Below are positions 19,181-27,686 of a stretch of 64,000 nucleotides of DNA, in pieces. The stretch lies in NCBI RefSeq assembly GCF_014171475.1, contig NZ_CP048817.1, forward strand, positions 3,658,001-3,722,000. Reading direction: 5' to 3'. Position numbers and translations under genes: made by a program. Numbering within the stretch: position 1 is the stretch's first letter; every line of letters begins with the position of its first letter. The notes under the pieces were generated by a model that saw only the letters and a program-made list of their open reading frames with translations, was not told the origin of the DNA and ran no database searches. Source of the DNA: Sphingomonas sp. So64.6b. GTDB lineage: Bacteria; Pseudomonadota; Alphaproteobacteria; Sphingomonadales; Sphingomonadaceae.

Positions 19181-19629
19181 TCCACGGTTGGTGCCGCAAT
19201 CCGCGTGTTCGATTCACATCGCTCTCGGGCGTCGTCATGTATGGGCGCGTCGCACATAAGCTCATCCGACGGACCCTTTGAATCGACCAGATATGGGAAT
19301 CGACCAGGCCATGACGCTCCTCACCATTTCCCGATTTTCCCGTAAGCGAGCGACATTTTTCCCGTCGCGCCGTGTCGGTTTTCCCGCAGTTTTTCCCGTG
19401 GTTTCCCGTAGAATTCGCAAAAAAGCATCTTCCCGTAAAACCTCCCGTCGCTACGGGAACTCGAACTGCGTCTGGGCATGAAATACGCTGCGATTTCAGC
19501 GCGGATCGCGACTCAAATCAGAATCGCCGCTGGCGGTTGGAACAGCCGCGCTTGCGACAAGCTTGTTGCACCCGCGAAGGGATTGTGGTCGAGTCGCCAT
19601 GAAGTGCGGGGAACGACGATGGCGCGGAT
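19181..19629. other. 449-bp gap without a gene
   Basis: No convincing coding frame is present on either strand; the short frames are arginine-rich products of the TTCCCGT repeats. Contents: an 11-bp direct repeat GAATCGACCAG (about 19281 and 19297), the TTCCCGT cluster at 19327-19459, then unremarkable sequence up to the ATP-grasp gene. The GC content of the cluster is visibly lower than that of the flanking genes. Confidence 0.6.
19327..19459. repeat. Cluster of eight TTCCCGT-like words plus one inverted copy
   Basis: Copies with the core TTTCCCG lie at 19327, 19335, 19356, 19379, 19390 and 19402, with shorter ones at 19430 and 19443 and an inverted ACGGGAA at 19453. Spacing is irregular (8 to 28 bases), so this is not a tandem repeat or CRISPR. 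Each copy is preceded by a T run of 1-5. It could be an array of protein-binding sites upstream of the ATP-grasp gene or a decayed repeat. Confidence 0.6.
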
Positions 19630-22155
19630 ATGTCCAACACGCGGCCCCGATGGGCGCAGCCGATAGAGCCGATGGCCAGCCTCGCCGCACCTTCCCTGCT
19701 TGATCCGGGCACGCATGCCGCGCGCTGGATCGCGGACTATTGCGGACAGAAACTCCAGGGTGACGTGCTCTGCGCAAAGGCCGACGATCCGGCCTGGACC
19801 GCGATGTTCGAGGAACTGGCGGCGGTCGCGGGCGACGATCTAGCGCATGCGCGTGAGCGCGTGCAGCGCCATGCCGAGGATATCGGCACCGGTTTCCGCA
19901 TCATCGGCGAGAGCGAGGAGCGCCCCTGGCCGGTCTCGCCCGTCCCGTTGCTGATCGATGGCGAGGAATGGCGCGGCATCGCCGCCGGCGTGGTACAGCG
20001 CGCCGAGCTGATGGAGACCATCCTCGAGGATCTCTATGGCGATGCGAAGCTGGTCGAGCGCGGACTGATCCCCGCCGCGCTGATCGGCGGCAGCCCGTTC
20101 TTCCTGCGCCCGATGGCCGGGTTGGTGCCACCCGGCGGTTATCAACTGCATTTCGTCGCGATCGATCTGGGGCGCGGGCCGACCGGCGAGTGGCGCGTGC
20201 TCGCCGATCATCTGCGCGCGCCGGCCGGCGCGGGTTACGCGCTGGAGAACCGGCTGGCCGTGTCGAGGACACTGGGCGGGCTGCAGTCGCGGCTCAATGT
20301 CGAGCGCCATGCGCCGTTCTTCGCGGCGTTTCGTGAGGGGCTGGCGGCGGTTTGCCGGCGGGTCGAACCGCGTATAGGCCTGCTCACGCCGGGCCGGTTC
20401 AGCCCAAGCTATACCGAACAGGCCCATCTCGCGCGCTATCTCGGGCTGTTGCTGGTCGAGGGCGCCGACCTCGCGGTGCTTGAGGACAAACTCTATGTCC
20501 GCACGATCGGCGGGCTCAAACGCGTCGATGCGCTGTGGCAACGCAGCGATCCGCGCATGCTCGATCCGCTCGCGTTCGATTCGCATTCGAAGATCGGCGT
20601 TCCCGGACTGATCGACGCGATGGCCGCCGGCGAAGTGGTCATCTCCAACGCACCTGGCGTCGGCGTACTCGAATCGCCGGCGTTCGGCGCGTTCCTGCCC
20701 CAGCTCGCAATGCGCCTGACCGGGCGTGACCTGTTACTGCCCAATATCGCGACCTGGTGGTGCGGTCAGGACAGCGAGCGCGCGCGGGTCATCGAGGATT
20801 TCGACGCAATGCTGATCGGCCCGGCCTTCGGCGTGGCGCCGCTTGGGCTGTCCGATGGCCAGCCAAAGCCGGGATCGGAGATCACCGGCGCGGCGCGCGC
20901 GGCGTTGATGGCGGATATGGCGCAGCGGCCGCAGGATTATGTCGGACAGGAGATCGTGCGCCTGTCGACCATGCCGGTGGTCGCAGACGCGGCACTGGTC
21001 GCGCGGCCCTTCACCCTGCGTGTCTTCGCGGCGCGCGGCGCGGACGGCGCCTGGACGGTGATGCCCGGCGGTTTCGCACGCATCGGCGAGCATCCCGATC
21101 CGCGCGCGGCGGTGATGGGGGAGGGCAGCTGGTCGGCCGATGTCGTGATCCATGGCGATGACGCCGTCGCGCCCGTATCGCTCCTGCCGACCACCGAATC
21201 GGTCCATGTCCGGCGCAATCCCGGCACCTTACCGAGCCGCGTCGCGGACAATTTCTTCTGGCTTGGCCGATATCTCGAACGCGGCGAGGCGCTGCTCAAC
21301 GTGATCCGCGTGATGCTCGGCAATTCGATCGATGCCGATGCCGGCGCGGCGCTCGGGCCGCAGACGGTCGGCCGGCTGGTCGGGCTGGTCGTGAATGGCG
21401 GTGGCGCACCGCACCCCGCCAGCCTGCGTCGTGCCGACCTTGCCGCCTTCACCCGCACCGCGCTGGAGGCCGAGCAACGCTGGCACAGCGTGCGCGCGAT
21501 TAACCGGCTGGCGTGCGGCATTGGCCAGGGCTCGCGCGACCGGCTCTCCGCCGACATGGTGCGTTTGCTCGATGCGCCATTCCCGACGCGAGGCGGCATG
21601 CTCGACCGCGCCGGATCGCTGCAACGCCGCTACGCCGCGCTATCGGGCCTGTCGGCCGAGCATATGGGGCGGACCGCCGCTTGGCGTTTCCACGACCTTG
21701 GACGGCGCATCGAACGCGCGCTGGCGATCACCCGCGCCTTGCGCGCCTTTGGTATGCCGCAGGGCAGCGTCGACGACCTGTCCACCCTGCTCGATCTGGC
21801 CGACAGCCAGATCAGCTATCGCCAGCGTTATCTGACCGGGATCGCCCGGATTCCGGTGGTCGACCTGGTCGCACTCGACCCGGGCAATCCGCGCGCGCTG
21901 GCGTTCCAGATCGACCATATCTGCGAGCATGTCCGCGCGCTGCCGGTGCTCGAGGATGACGGCATGGACGAACCGCAACAGGCGATGGCCGCCGGGCTCG
22001 TCGCGATCGTCTCGACCGCGACCGCGGTGAACCTGACTGAGGAATCGCTCGGCGATCTGGAGCGTCGCTTGTTCGCGCTCTCCGATGCGATCGCGCGGCG
22101 TTATTTCCTGCAAGGCGCGGAACCCCTGCGCGCGGCGGGGATGACGCTGGCGTGA
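19630..22155 (+). CDS. Circularly permuted ATP-grasp / alpha-E domain fusion protein
   Basis: 841 residues. The first ~480 are a circularly permuted type 2 ATP-grasp domain (GFRIIGESEERPWPVSPVPL, then EDLYGDAKLVERGLIPAALI, later NAPGVGVLESPAFGAFLPQL and PNIATWWCGQ). The last ~310 are an alpha-E helical domain (LPSRVADNFFWLGRYLERGE, then SQISYRQRYLTGIARIPVVD). In many bacteria these are two adjacent genes, placed with a transglutaminase and predicted to ligate amino acids or tag peptides. Here they are fused, with the transglutaminase next. The start is either 19630 or the ATG at 19672; neither has a good Shine-Dalgarno. Confidence 0.9.
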   Translation: MSNTRPRWAQPIEPMASLAAPSLLDPGTHAARWIADYCGQKLQGDVLCAKADDPAWTAMFEELAAVAGDDLAHARERVQRHAEDIGTGFRIIGESEERPWPVSPVPLLIDGEEWRGIAAGVVQRAELMETILEDLYGDAKLVERGLIPAALIGGSPFFLRPMAGLVPPGGYQLHFVAIDLGRGPTGEWRVLADHLRAPAGAGYALENRLAVSRTLGGLQSRLNVERHAPFFAAFREGLAAVCRRVEPRIGLLTPGRFSPSYTEQAHLARYLGLLLVEGADLAVLEDKLYVRTIGGLKRVDALWQRSDPRMLDPLAFDSHSKIGVPGLIDAMAAGEVVISNAPGVGVLESPAFGAFLPQLAMRLTGRDLLLPNIATWWCGQDSERARVIEDFDAMLIGPAFGVAPLGLSDGQPKPGSEITGAARAALMADMAQRPQDYVGQEIVRLSTMPVVADAALVARPFTLRVFAARGADGAWTVMPGGFARIGEHPDPRAAVMGEGSWSADVVIHGDDAVAPVSLLPTTESVHVRRNPGTLPSRVADNFFWLGRYLERGEALLNVIRVMLGNSIDADAGAALGPQTVGRLVGLVVNGGGAPHPASLRRADLAAFTRTALEAEQRWHSVRAINRLACGIGQGSRDRLSADMVRLLDAPFPTRGGMLDRAGSLQRRYAALSGLSAEHMGRTAAWRFHDLGRRIERALAITRALRAFGMPQGSVDDLSTLLDLADSQISYRQRYLTGIARIPVVDLVALDPGNPRALAFQIDHICEHVRALPVLEDDGMDEPQQAMAAGLVAIVSTATAVNLTEESLGDLERRLFALSDAIARRYFLQGAEPLRAAGMTLA

Positions 22156-22170
22156 CGGCAGCTCACTCAG

Positions 22171-22258
22171 CCGCTCGCCCTGAGCTTGTCGAAGGGCCGT
22201 TCTTCTTCTCTCCAGCCGGGGAAAAAGAACGGTGCTTCGACAAGCTCAGCACGAACGG
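22171..22258. repeat. Inverted pair of CCTGAGCTTGTCGAAG-type palindromic repeats
   Basis: Arms 22171-22204 and 22225-22258 are reverse complements over most of 34 bases, sharing GAGCTTGTCGAAG/CTTCGACAAGCTC, with 20 bases between. This sequence type is a common dispersed intergenic palindrome in sphingomonads. It lies between the ATP-grasp and transglutaminase genes, ending 21 bases before the latter's ATG. Confidence 0.85.
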
Positions 22259-22279
22259 AGATGGGCGGGCGTTCACCTC

Positions 22280-23158
22280 ATGATCTACGATATCCGCCAC
22301 ATCACCCGCTTCGATTATGGCGCGAACGTCAAGTTCGCGCGCTGCAATCTGCGTCTCAAGCCGATCCACTGGTCGGGCCAGGTGCTTGAAAGCTATCGCC
22401 TGAGCATCTCGCCCTCGGGCCGCTGCGCGCCGGCCCGCGCGGAAGCCGGTCTCGCCAATGTCATGCGGTTGGTGGTCGAGGAGCCGGTGCGCCATCTCGT
22501 CATCGAAAGCGTGTCGCGCATGACGGTCGACCGGCCGGTGCCGATGCCCTCGCGCGATGATCCGACACTGGCGCAGATCGCCGATGCCGCGCGCGCCAGC
22601 CGCGATGCGTCGCCGGCCGGCCCGGCGAGTTACATGTTCCCCTCGCCGCTGATCCCGCTCGACCGCGATATCGCCGAGTGGTGCGCGATCGATCTCGATC
22701 CCGACCGGCCCTGTCTCGACGCGGCGATCGCGCTCGCGCGCCGGATCCAGGAGGAGTTCGAATTCGACGCCGAGGCGACCCTGGTCGACACCGTCCCGCA
22801 CGAGGCGTTCGAGAAACGGCGCGGCGTGTGCCAGGACTTCGCACAGATCATGATCACCGGCCTGCGCGCCGCCGGCCTGCCCGCCGCTTATGCGTCGGGC
22901 TATATCCGCACCATCCCGCCGCCCGGCCAGGAACGGCTGGTCGGCGCCGACGCGACTCATGCCTGGGTGCTGTTATGGTGCGGGCCCGATCTTGGCTGGG
23001 TCGGGGTCGACCCGACCAACGGCATCTGGATGGCGGGCGATCACATCGTCATGGCGATCGGCCGCGACTATGCCGAGATCGCGCCGATCGACGGCATCGT
23101 GCTCGGATCGGGCGCGCAGAAGATGGACGTGAGCGTCGATGTCGCGCCACTCGCCTGA
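22280..23158 (+). CDS. Transglutaminase-like cysteine peptidase family protein
   Basis: 292 residues from the ATG at 22280; the frame upstream lies in a repeat and is not coding. The N-terminal beta domain (MIYDIRHITRFDYGANVKFA) is followed by the transglutaminase core. The catalytic Cys is in RRGVCQDFAQIMI, His in GADATHAWVLLW, and Asp in WVGVDPTNGIW. These bacterial proteins sit beside the ATP-grasp/alpha-E genes and are thought to be peptidases or amide-processing enzymes in the same pathway. The role is inferred from this association. Confidence 0.9.
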   Translation: MIYDIRHITRFDYGANVKFARCNLRLKPIHWSGQVLESYRLSISPSGRCAPARAEAGLANVMRLVVEEPVRHLVIESVSRMTVDRPVPMPSRDDPTLAQIADAARASRDASPAGPASYMFPSPLIPLDRDIAEWCAIDLDPDRPCLDAAIALARRIQEEFEFDAEATLVDTVPHEAFEKRRGVCQDFAQIMITGLRAAGLPAAYASGYIRTIPPPGQERLVGADATHAWVLLWCGPDLGWVGVDPTNGIWMAGDHIVMAIGRDYAEIAPIDGIVLGSGAQKMDVSVDVAPLA

Positions 23159-23250
23159 TTCATCACGCCTTATTGGAGCCGGGCGAATTGCACTTGGCCC
23201 ATTCATCCCCCAAATAGGTCGCGGAATACCAAACGCATTCGGGGAATGAA

Positions 23251-24198
23251 GTGGCCGATCCTTACGCAACGCTTGGCGTGCCGCGCACCGCCAGCGAGGC
23301 AGACATCAAGAAAGCCTATCGCAAGCTCGCCAAGGAGCTGCATCCCGATCGCAACAAGGACAACCCCAAGGCGAGCGAGCGGTTTAGCCAGGCGACCAAC
23401 GCCTATGACCTGCTCAACGACAAGGACAAGCGCGCGCGCTTCGACCGCGGCGAGATCGATGGCGAGGGCAATCCGGCATCGCCCTTTGGTTTCGGCAGCG
23501 GCGGCGGCGGCCAGGGCGGATTCAAGCCGGGCAGTGGCGGTGGCGGCGATTTCGGCTTTGGTGGCGACCCGTCGGACGTCAACGACCTGTTCGAAGGCCT
23601 GTTCGGCGGCAGCTCCGGGCGTGGCGGCGGTTTCGCCAGCGGCTTTGGCGGATTCGGCCGCAAGCCTCAGCCCAAGGGCGCCAACATCGCCTATAAACTC
23701 ACCGTGCCGTTCGTCGACGCGGCGACACTTGCACCGCAGCGTATCGCGCTTGCCGATGGCAAGACGATCGACCTGAAACTGCCCGCCGGCGTGGAGAACG
23801 GCACGCAGATGCGGCTTGGCGGCAAGGGTCAGGCAGGGCCGGGCGGCACCGGCGACGGCATCGTCACGATCACCATCCAGCCGCATCGTTTCTTCAACCG
23901 GGTCGGCGACGATGTGCGGATCGATTTGCCGATCAGCCTGTCGGAAGCGGTACTCGGCGCGTCGGTGCGCGTGCCGACGGTCGAGGGCGCGGTGATGTTG
24001 ACCGTCCCTGCCGGCTCGACCTCGGGCAAGACGTTGCGCCTGCGCGGGCGCGGTTTCCACGGCAAGGGCGGGACGCGCGGCGATCAGCTGGTCACCTTGA
24101 TGGTCGACTTGCCGGTCGGCGACGATGCGCTGGTCGAGTTCGTGCGCGGCTGGAAGGATCGCGACACGGGGAACCCGCGTAGTGGGATGGGCGTCTAG
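23251..24198 (+). CDS. DnaJ C-terminal domain co-chaperone (CbpA-like)
   Basis: 315 residues from a GTG with GGGGA 6 bases upstream. The J domain is complete (YATLGVPRTASEADIKKAYR, then HPDRNKDNPKASERF) and carries the HPD needed to stimulate DnaK. A Gly/Phe-rich linker occupies residues ~65-135. The C-terminal substrate-binding domains follow (GANIAYKLTVPFVDAATL, LRGRGFHGKGGTRGDQLVT). The CxxCxGxG zinc fingers of true DnaJ are absent, so this is a type II, CbpA-like protein. It ends 6 bases before the yihY gene, probably starting a DnaJ-YihY-FabI operon. Confidence 0.9.
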   Translation: MADPYATLGVPRTASEADIKKAYRKLAKELHPDRNKDNPKASERFSQATNAYDLLNDKDKRARFDRGEIDGEGNPASPFGFGSGGGGQGGFKPGSGGGGDFGFGGDPSDVNDLFEGLFGGSSGRGGGFASGFGGFGRKPQPKGANIAYKLTVPFVDAATLAPQRIALADGKTIDLKLPAGVENGTQMRLGGKGQAGPGGTGDGIVTITIQPHRFFNRVGDDVRIDLPISLSEAVLGASVRVPTVEGAVMLTVPAGSTSGKTLRLRGRGFHGKGGTRGDQLVTLMVDLPVGDDALVEFVRGWKDRDTGNPRSGMGV

Positions 24199-24204
24199 GG
24201 TTAC

Positions 24205-25173
24205 GTGAAGGAAATATCACCCGAATCCCCCGAGGAGCGCCGCAAGAGGCATGGGGAAGGGCGGCTCAAGCTGAGCCGTCACCTCGCCTTTGCACGGCCC
24301 GGCAGCTACACGCGCGAAGTGATCAAGCGCGTTGCGATCGGCACCTATAGCGACGGCTTCGTCCATGCCGGCAACCTCGCCTATCTCTCGCTATTGACGC
24401 TCTTCCCTTTCTTCATCGTCGCCGCCGCGGTCGCGCAGCTGTTCGGACGCACCGACGAAGGGCTGCACACGGTCAATGCATTCCTGCGTACCGTACCGCC
24501 GAGCGTCGCCAATGTGCTGCAGACCCCGATCCACGACGTGCTCACCGCGCGTTCGGGCTCTTTGCTGTGGTTCGGCGCGCTGGTCGGTCTATGGACCACG
24601 GCGAGCTTTATCGAGACGATTCGCGACATCCTGCGCCGCGCGTACGGCGTGCAATTCATCCGGCCTTTCTGGCAGTATCGCCTCTGGTCGATCGGGCTGA
24701 TCCTCGCCTCGCTGATCCTGGCGTTGGTCGCGTTCAGCTTTCAGGTCATGCTGCTCGCGGTCGAACAGTTCATCCTGCGCGTGCTGCCGTTCGCCGCCGA
24801 TGCCGCCAGCATCGTGTCGCTGAGCCGTATCGCACCGGCCGTCGCGCTGTTCGTCGCGCTCTACATGCTGTTCTATTCGCTCACCCCGCGCCGCTATCGC
24901 GAGAGCAAATGCCCGAAATGGCCGGGGGCGGCGTTCACCGCCGGATGGTGGCTGCTGGTCACCGCCTTGTTGCCGCCGATCCTCAGTACGCTCGGCAGTT
25001 ATGATCTGACTTATGGCAGTCTTGCCGGCGTGATGATCGCGCTGATCTACTTTTTCTTTGTCGGCCTGGGTCTTGTTGTCGGTGCGCAGTTGAATGCGGC
25101 TCTAGCCGAGGGCGATGATGACGGAGTAGAGGAGGACGGCCAAGGCGACATACAGGAGGCGACGGCGGCGTGA
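24205..25173 (+). CDS. YihY/virulence factor BrkB family membrane protein
   Basis: 322 residues from a GTG. About six membrane segments; the family hallmarks are YSDGFVHAGNLAYLSLLTLF near residue 50, PIHDVLTARSGSLLWFGALV, and TAGWWLLVTALLPPILSTLG with TYGSLAGVMIALIYFFFVGL near the end. BrkB proteins are inner-membrane proteins once labelled RNase BN in error; their true role is unknown. The C-terminus is acidic. The stop overlaps the GTG of fabI by 4 bases, so translation is coupled. Confidence 0.9.
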   Translation: MKEISPESPEERRKRHGEGRLKLSRHLAFARPGSYTREVIKRVAIGTYSDGFVHAGNLAYLSLLTLFPFFIVAAAVAQLFGRTDEGLHTVNAFLRTVPPSVANVLQTPIHDVLTARSGSLLWFGALVGLWTTASFIETIRDILRRAYGVQFIRPFWQYRLWSIGLILASLILALVAFSFQVMLLAVEQFILRVLPFAADAASIVSLSRIAPAVALFVALYMLFYSLTPRRYRESKCPKWPGAAFTAGWWLLVTALLPPILSTLGSYDLTYGSLAGVMIALIYFFFVGLGLVVGAQLNAALAEGDDDGVEEDGQGDIQEATAA

Positions 25174-25973
25174 ATGATTTGATGAAGGGCAAGCGCGGGC
25201 TGATCATGGGGCTCGCCAATGATCGCTCGCTCGCCTGGGGTATCGCCAAGAAATTGAGCGAAGCCGGCGCGGAACTGGCGTTCAGCTATCAGGGCGAAGC
25301 ACTGGAGAAGCGCGTGCGTCCGCTCGCCGAACAGCTTGGCGTGGCGCGGCTGTTCGATTGCGACGTCTCCGACATGGCGAGCCTCGATGCATGCTTCGAA
25401 AACCTCGCCGCGGAATGGCCGACGATCGATTTCGTCGTTCATGCGATCGGTTTTTCCGACAAGAACGAACTGCGCGGCGGTTATGTCGATACCAGCCTCG
25501 ACAATTTCCTGATGACCATGAACATCTCGGTCTATTCGTTCGTCGCGGTGTGCAAGCGCGCGGCCGCGATGATGCCGGACGGTGGGTCACTGCTGACGCT
25601 CAGCTATTACGGCGCGGAAAAGGTCATCCCGCATTACAACGTCATGGGCGTGGCCAAGGCGGCGCTGGAGACCAGCGTGCAATATCTCGCGGTCGATCTC
25701 GGCCGCGACAATATCCGCGTCAACGCGATCTCGGCCGGCCCGATCAAGACGCTCGCCGCATCGGGCATCGGCGATTTCCGCCTGATCCTGAAGTGGAACG
25801 AGTTGAACTCGCCGCTGAAGCGCAACGTCACGATCGAGGATGTCGGCGGTGCTGGGCTCTATTTGCTCAGCGACCTGGCGAGCGGCGTGACCGGTGAGAC
25901 GCACCATGTCGATGCCGGTTACAATGTGATCGGCATGAAAGCCGAGGACGCGCCGGATATCGCGCTGGCGTAA
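25170..25973 (+). CDS. fabI: Enoyl-[acyl-carrier-protein] reductase (NADH) FabI
   Basis: 267 residues. FabI performs the last reductive step of each fatty-acid elongation cycle and is the triclosan target. It begins GKRGLIMGLANDRSLAWGIA, the FabI-type nucleotide-binding loop, and has the catalytic Tyr-x6-Lys in HYNVMGVAKAAL. AISAGPIKTLAASGIGDF precedes the flexible substrate loop. The start is a GTG overlapping the yihY stop. The TAA stop is the first part of the palindromic repeat that begins the DUF559 cassette, so the ancestral downstream neighbour is probably aroC. Confidence 0.96.
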   Translation: MNDLMKGKRGLIMGLANDRSLAWGIAKKLSEAGAELAFSYQGEALEKRVRPLAEQLGVARLFDCDVSDMASLDACFENLAAEWPTIDFVVHAIGFSDKNELRGGYVDTSLDNFLMTMNISVYSFVAVCKRAAAMMPDGGSLLTLSYYGAEKVIPHYNVMGVAKAALETSVQYLAVDLGRDNIRVNAISAGPIKTLAASGIGDFRLILKWNELNSPLKRNVTIEDVGGAGLYLLSDLASGVTGETHHVDAGYNVIGMKAEDAPDIALA

Positions 25974-26032
25974 AACCCCTCTCCCTGAAGGGGAGAGGGA
26001 GGGGCCCATGCGCAGCATGGGAGGGTGAGGGG
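25972..26032 (+). repeat. Left palindromic repeat of cassette 1
   Basis: Outer hairpin with arms CCCTCTCCC/GGGAGAGGG, a GAGGGG spacer, an inner hairpin CCCATGC-GCA-GCATGGG, then AGGGTGAGGGG directly before the DUF559 ATG. The last stretch serves as that gene's Shine-Dalgarno. Confidence 0.9.
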
Positions 26033-26455
26033 ATGAAGCGACCACCGGGCGACGAGGCGCTGGAGCGCCAACGACGGCTCAGGCGTGAAGCCACCGAACC
26101 GGAATTACTGCTCTGGAAACATCTGCGCGGGCGCAGATTAGCGGGACTGAAATTTCGCCAGCAGGTTTGGTTGTGCGGCTACATCGTCGATTTCTTCTGC
26201 GCTGAGGCAAAGCTTGTCATTGAGCTGGATGGTGCCACGCATACAGAAGATGGTGCCAAGACCTATGATGATCGGCGAACCGCCGTCATAGCGGGCGAAG
26301 GTTATCGGGTATGTCGTTTCTGGAACAATGACGTGATGCAGAATATCGAGGGTGTCGTGCAACAAATCGAAGCAATCATAAAGGGCACCAACCCCTCACC
26401 CTCCCACCGCTTCGCGGCGGGCCCCTCCCTCTCCCCTGAAGGGAGAGGGTTTTGA
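26033..26455 (+). CDS. DUF559 domain protein (Vsr/PD-(D/E)xK-like nuclease fold), cassette 1
   Basis: 140 residues. The DUF559 core spans residues ~12-115: [20 protein letters not shown], then the putative active-site stretch [20 protein letters not shown] with a following His (ATHTED), and [15 protein letters not shown]. Asp and Glu in VDF and IELDG match the PD-(D/E)xK-like pattern of Vsr-type endonucleases. Activity has not been shown for most members. The last ~20 residues (from TNPSPSHRF) are read out of the right-hand repeat. Its TGA overlaps the aroC TTG start by 3 bases within TTGA. It is a homologue of the protein at 35062-35448. Confidence 0.9.
   Translation: MKRPPGDEALERQRRLRREATEPELLLWKHLRGRRLAGLKFRQQVWLCGYIVDFFCAEAKLVIELDGATHTEDGAKTYDDRRTAVIAGEGYRVCRFWNNDVMQNIEGVVQQIEAIIKGTNPSPSHRFAAGPSLSPEGRGF
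26390..26453 (-). repeat. Right palindromic repeat of cassette 1 (inverted copy)
   Basis: Reverse complement of the left repeat over its whole length. The inner hairpin differs in sequence (arms CCCGCCGC/GCGGTGGG) but keeps full pairing with one G-T pair. The outer arm GGGAGAGGG (26441-26449) lies just before the TTG of aroC and acts as its ribosome-binding site. Confidence 0.9.
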
Positions 26456-27519
26456 GCTTCAATACTTTCGGCCGCGTCTTCCGCTTCACCACCTGGGGGG
26501 AAAGTCACGGCCCTGCCTTGGGCGCGATCGTCGATGGCTGCCCACCAGGGCTGGCGCTGACCGAGGCCGATATCCAGCCTTTCCTCGACAAGCGCCGACC
26601 GGGCACGTCGCGTTTCACCACGCAGCGTCAGGAACCGGATCAGGTGCGTATCCTGTCGGGCGTGTTCGAGGGCAAGACGACGGGCACGCCGATCAGCCTG
26701 ATGATCGAGAATGTCGATCAGCGCTCAAAGGATTATTCGGAGGTCGCGCTGGCCTATCGCCCCGGCCATGCCGATTACGCCTATGACGCCAAATACGGCT
26801 TTCGCGACTATCGCGGCGGCGGGCGGTCGTCGGCGCGCGAGACGGCGGCACGGGTCGCAGCGGGAGCGGTCGCGCGGCTGGCGATCCCCGAGGTCAAGAT
26901 CCGCGCCTGGGTCGAGGCGATCGGCGGCGACGCGATCGACCCGGCCAATTTCGATCCCGACCAGATCGACGCAAACCCGTTCTTCTGCCCTGATGCGACC
27001 GCCGCCGCGCGCTGGGAAAAGCTGGTCGATGCCGCGCGCAAAAGCGGATCGTCGCTCGGCGCGGTGATCGCGTGCGAGGCAACCGGCGTCCCCGCCGGCT
27101 GGGGCGCGCCGCTCTATGCCAAGCTCGATGCCGAACTCGCCGCCGCATGCATGAGCATCAATGCGGTAAAGGGCGTCGAGATCGGCGACGGCTTCGATGC
27201 GGCCCGGCTGCGCGGGGAGGAAAATGCCGACGCGATGCGCCCGGGCACTGATGGTCCCGAATTCCTCGCTAATCATGCCGGCGGTATCGCCGGTGGTATC
27301 GCGACGGGCCAGCCCGTCCGCTTGCGCGTGGCGTTCAAGCCGACCAGTTCGATCCTGACCCCGGTCGAGACGATCGACCGCAATGGCGGGGCAACCGAGA
27401 TCGCCACCAAGGGCCGCCATGATCCATGCGTCGGTATCCGCGGCGCGCCAGTGGTCGAGGCAATGGTCGCACTGGTGCTCGCCGATCAGAAATTGCTCCA
27501 CCGCGCGCAATGCGGGTGA
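26452..27519 (+). CDS. aroC: Chorismate synthase
   Basis: 355 residues. The enzyme converts EPSP to chorismate using reduced FMN, the last shikimate step. Signatures: [16 protein letters not shown] near residue 17, [20 protein letters not shown] near 120, and [19 protein letters not shown] near 330. The start is TTG at 26452: it gives the normal family N-terminus [20 protein letters not shown], and the next in-frame ATG is about 80 codons in. The TTG's first two bases belong to the DUF559 cassette repeat, which also gives the Shine-Dalgarno GGGAGAGG. The start was probably ATG before the cassette arrived. Confidence 0.95.
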   Translation: MSFNTFGRVFRFTTWGESHGPALGAIVDGCPPGLALTEADIQPFLDKRRPGTSRFTTQRQEPDQVRILSGVFEGKTTGTPISLMIENVDQRSKDYSEVALAYRPGHADYAYDAKYGFRDYRGGGRSSARETAARVAAGAVARLAIPEVKIRAWVEAIGGDAIDPANFDPDQIDANPFFCPDATAAARWEKLVDAARKSGSSLGAVIACEATGVPAGWGAPLYAKLDAELAAACMSINAVKGVEIGDGFDAARLRGEENADAMRPGTDGPEFLANHAGGIAGGIATGQPVRLRVAFKPTSSILTPVETIDRNGGATEIATKGRHDPCVGIRGAPVVEAMVALVLADQKLLHRAQCG

Positions 27520-27686
27520 CGGCCGGCGGTATTTTCGGCCTGCGCTGACCCGGCTCCCCAGCGCAAGCCGGGAACCGTTTTCATCATCCCGGCTCGCCTC
27601 CGTTGGTCGCCACCCTTTCCGTGGTCCGTGTTCGGCGGCCTTCGCGGCTTGCTTGGCAGTTTCGAGACGCAGCAGTTTCGGAGCAG

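Larger units (their letters stand above)
25972..26453 (+). mobile_element. Repeat-bracketed DUF559 cassette between fabI and aroC
   Basis: A 482-bp unit: palindromic repeat (25972-26032), DUF559 gene, then the same repeat inverted (26390-26453). The outer hairpin, spacer and inner G-rich end of the two copies are identical apart from one indel and the hairpin loop. The unit fits exactly between the fabI stop and the aroC start. GC content of the gene core is about 52% (63 of 120 counted at 26161-26280), against 65% or more in fabI and aroC. There is no transposase; mobility is inferred from the layout and from the second cassette at 35064-35491. Confidence 0.7.

Noticed and set aside
19200..19235. 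tRNA-like T-arm (GTGTTCGATTCAC) after the tetR gene
   Set aside because: No matching acceptor, D or anticodon arms and no CCA could be built; probably chance.
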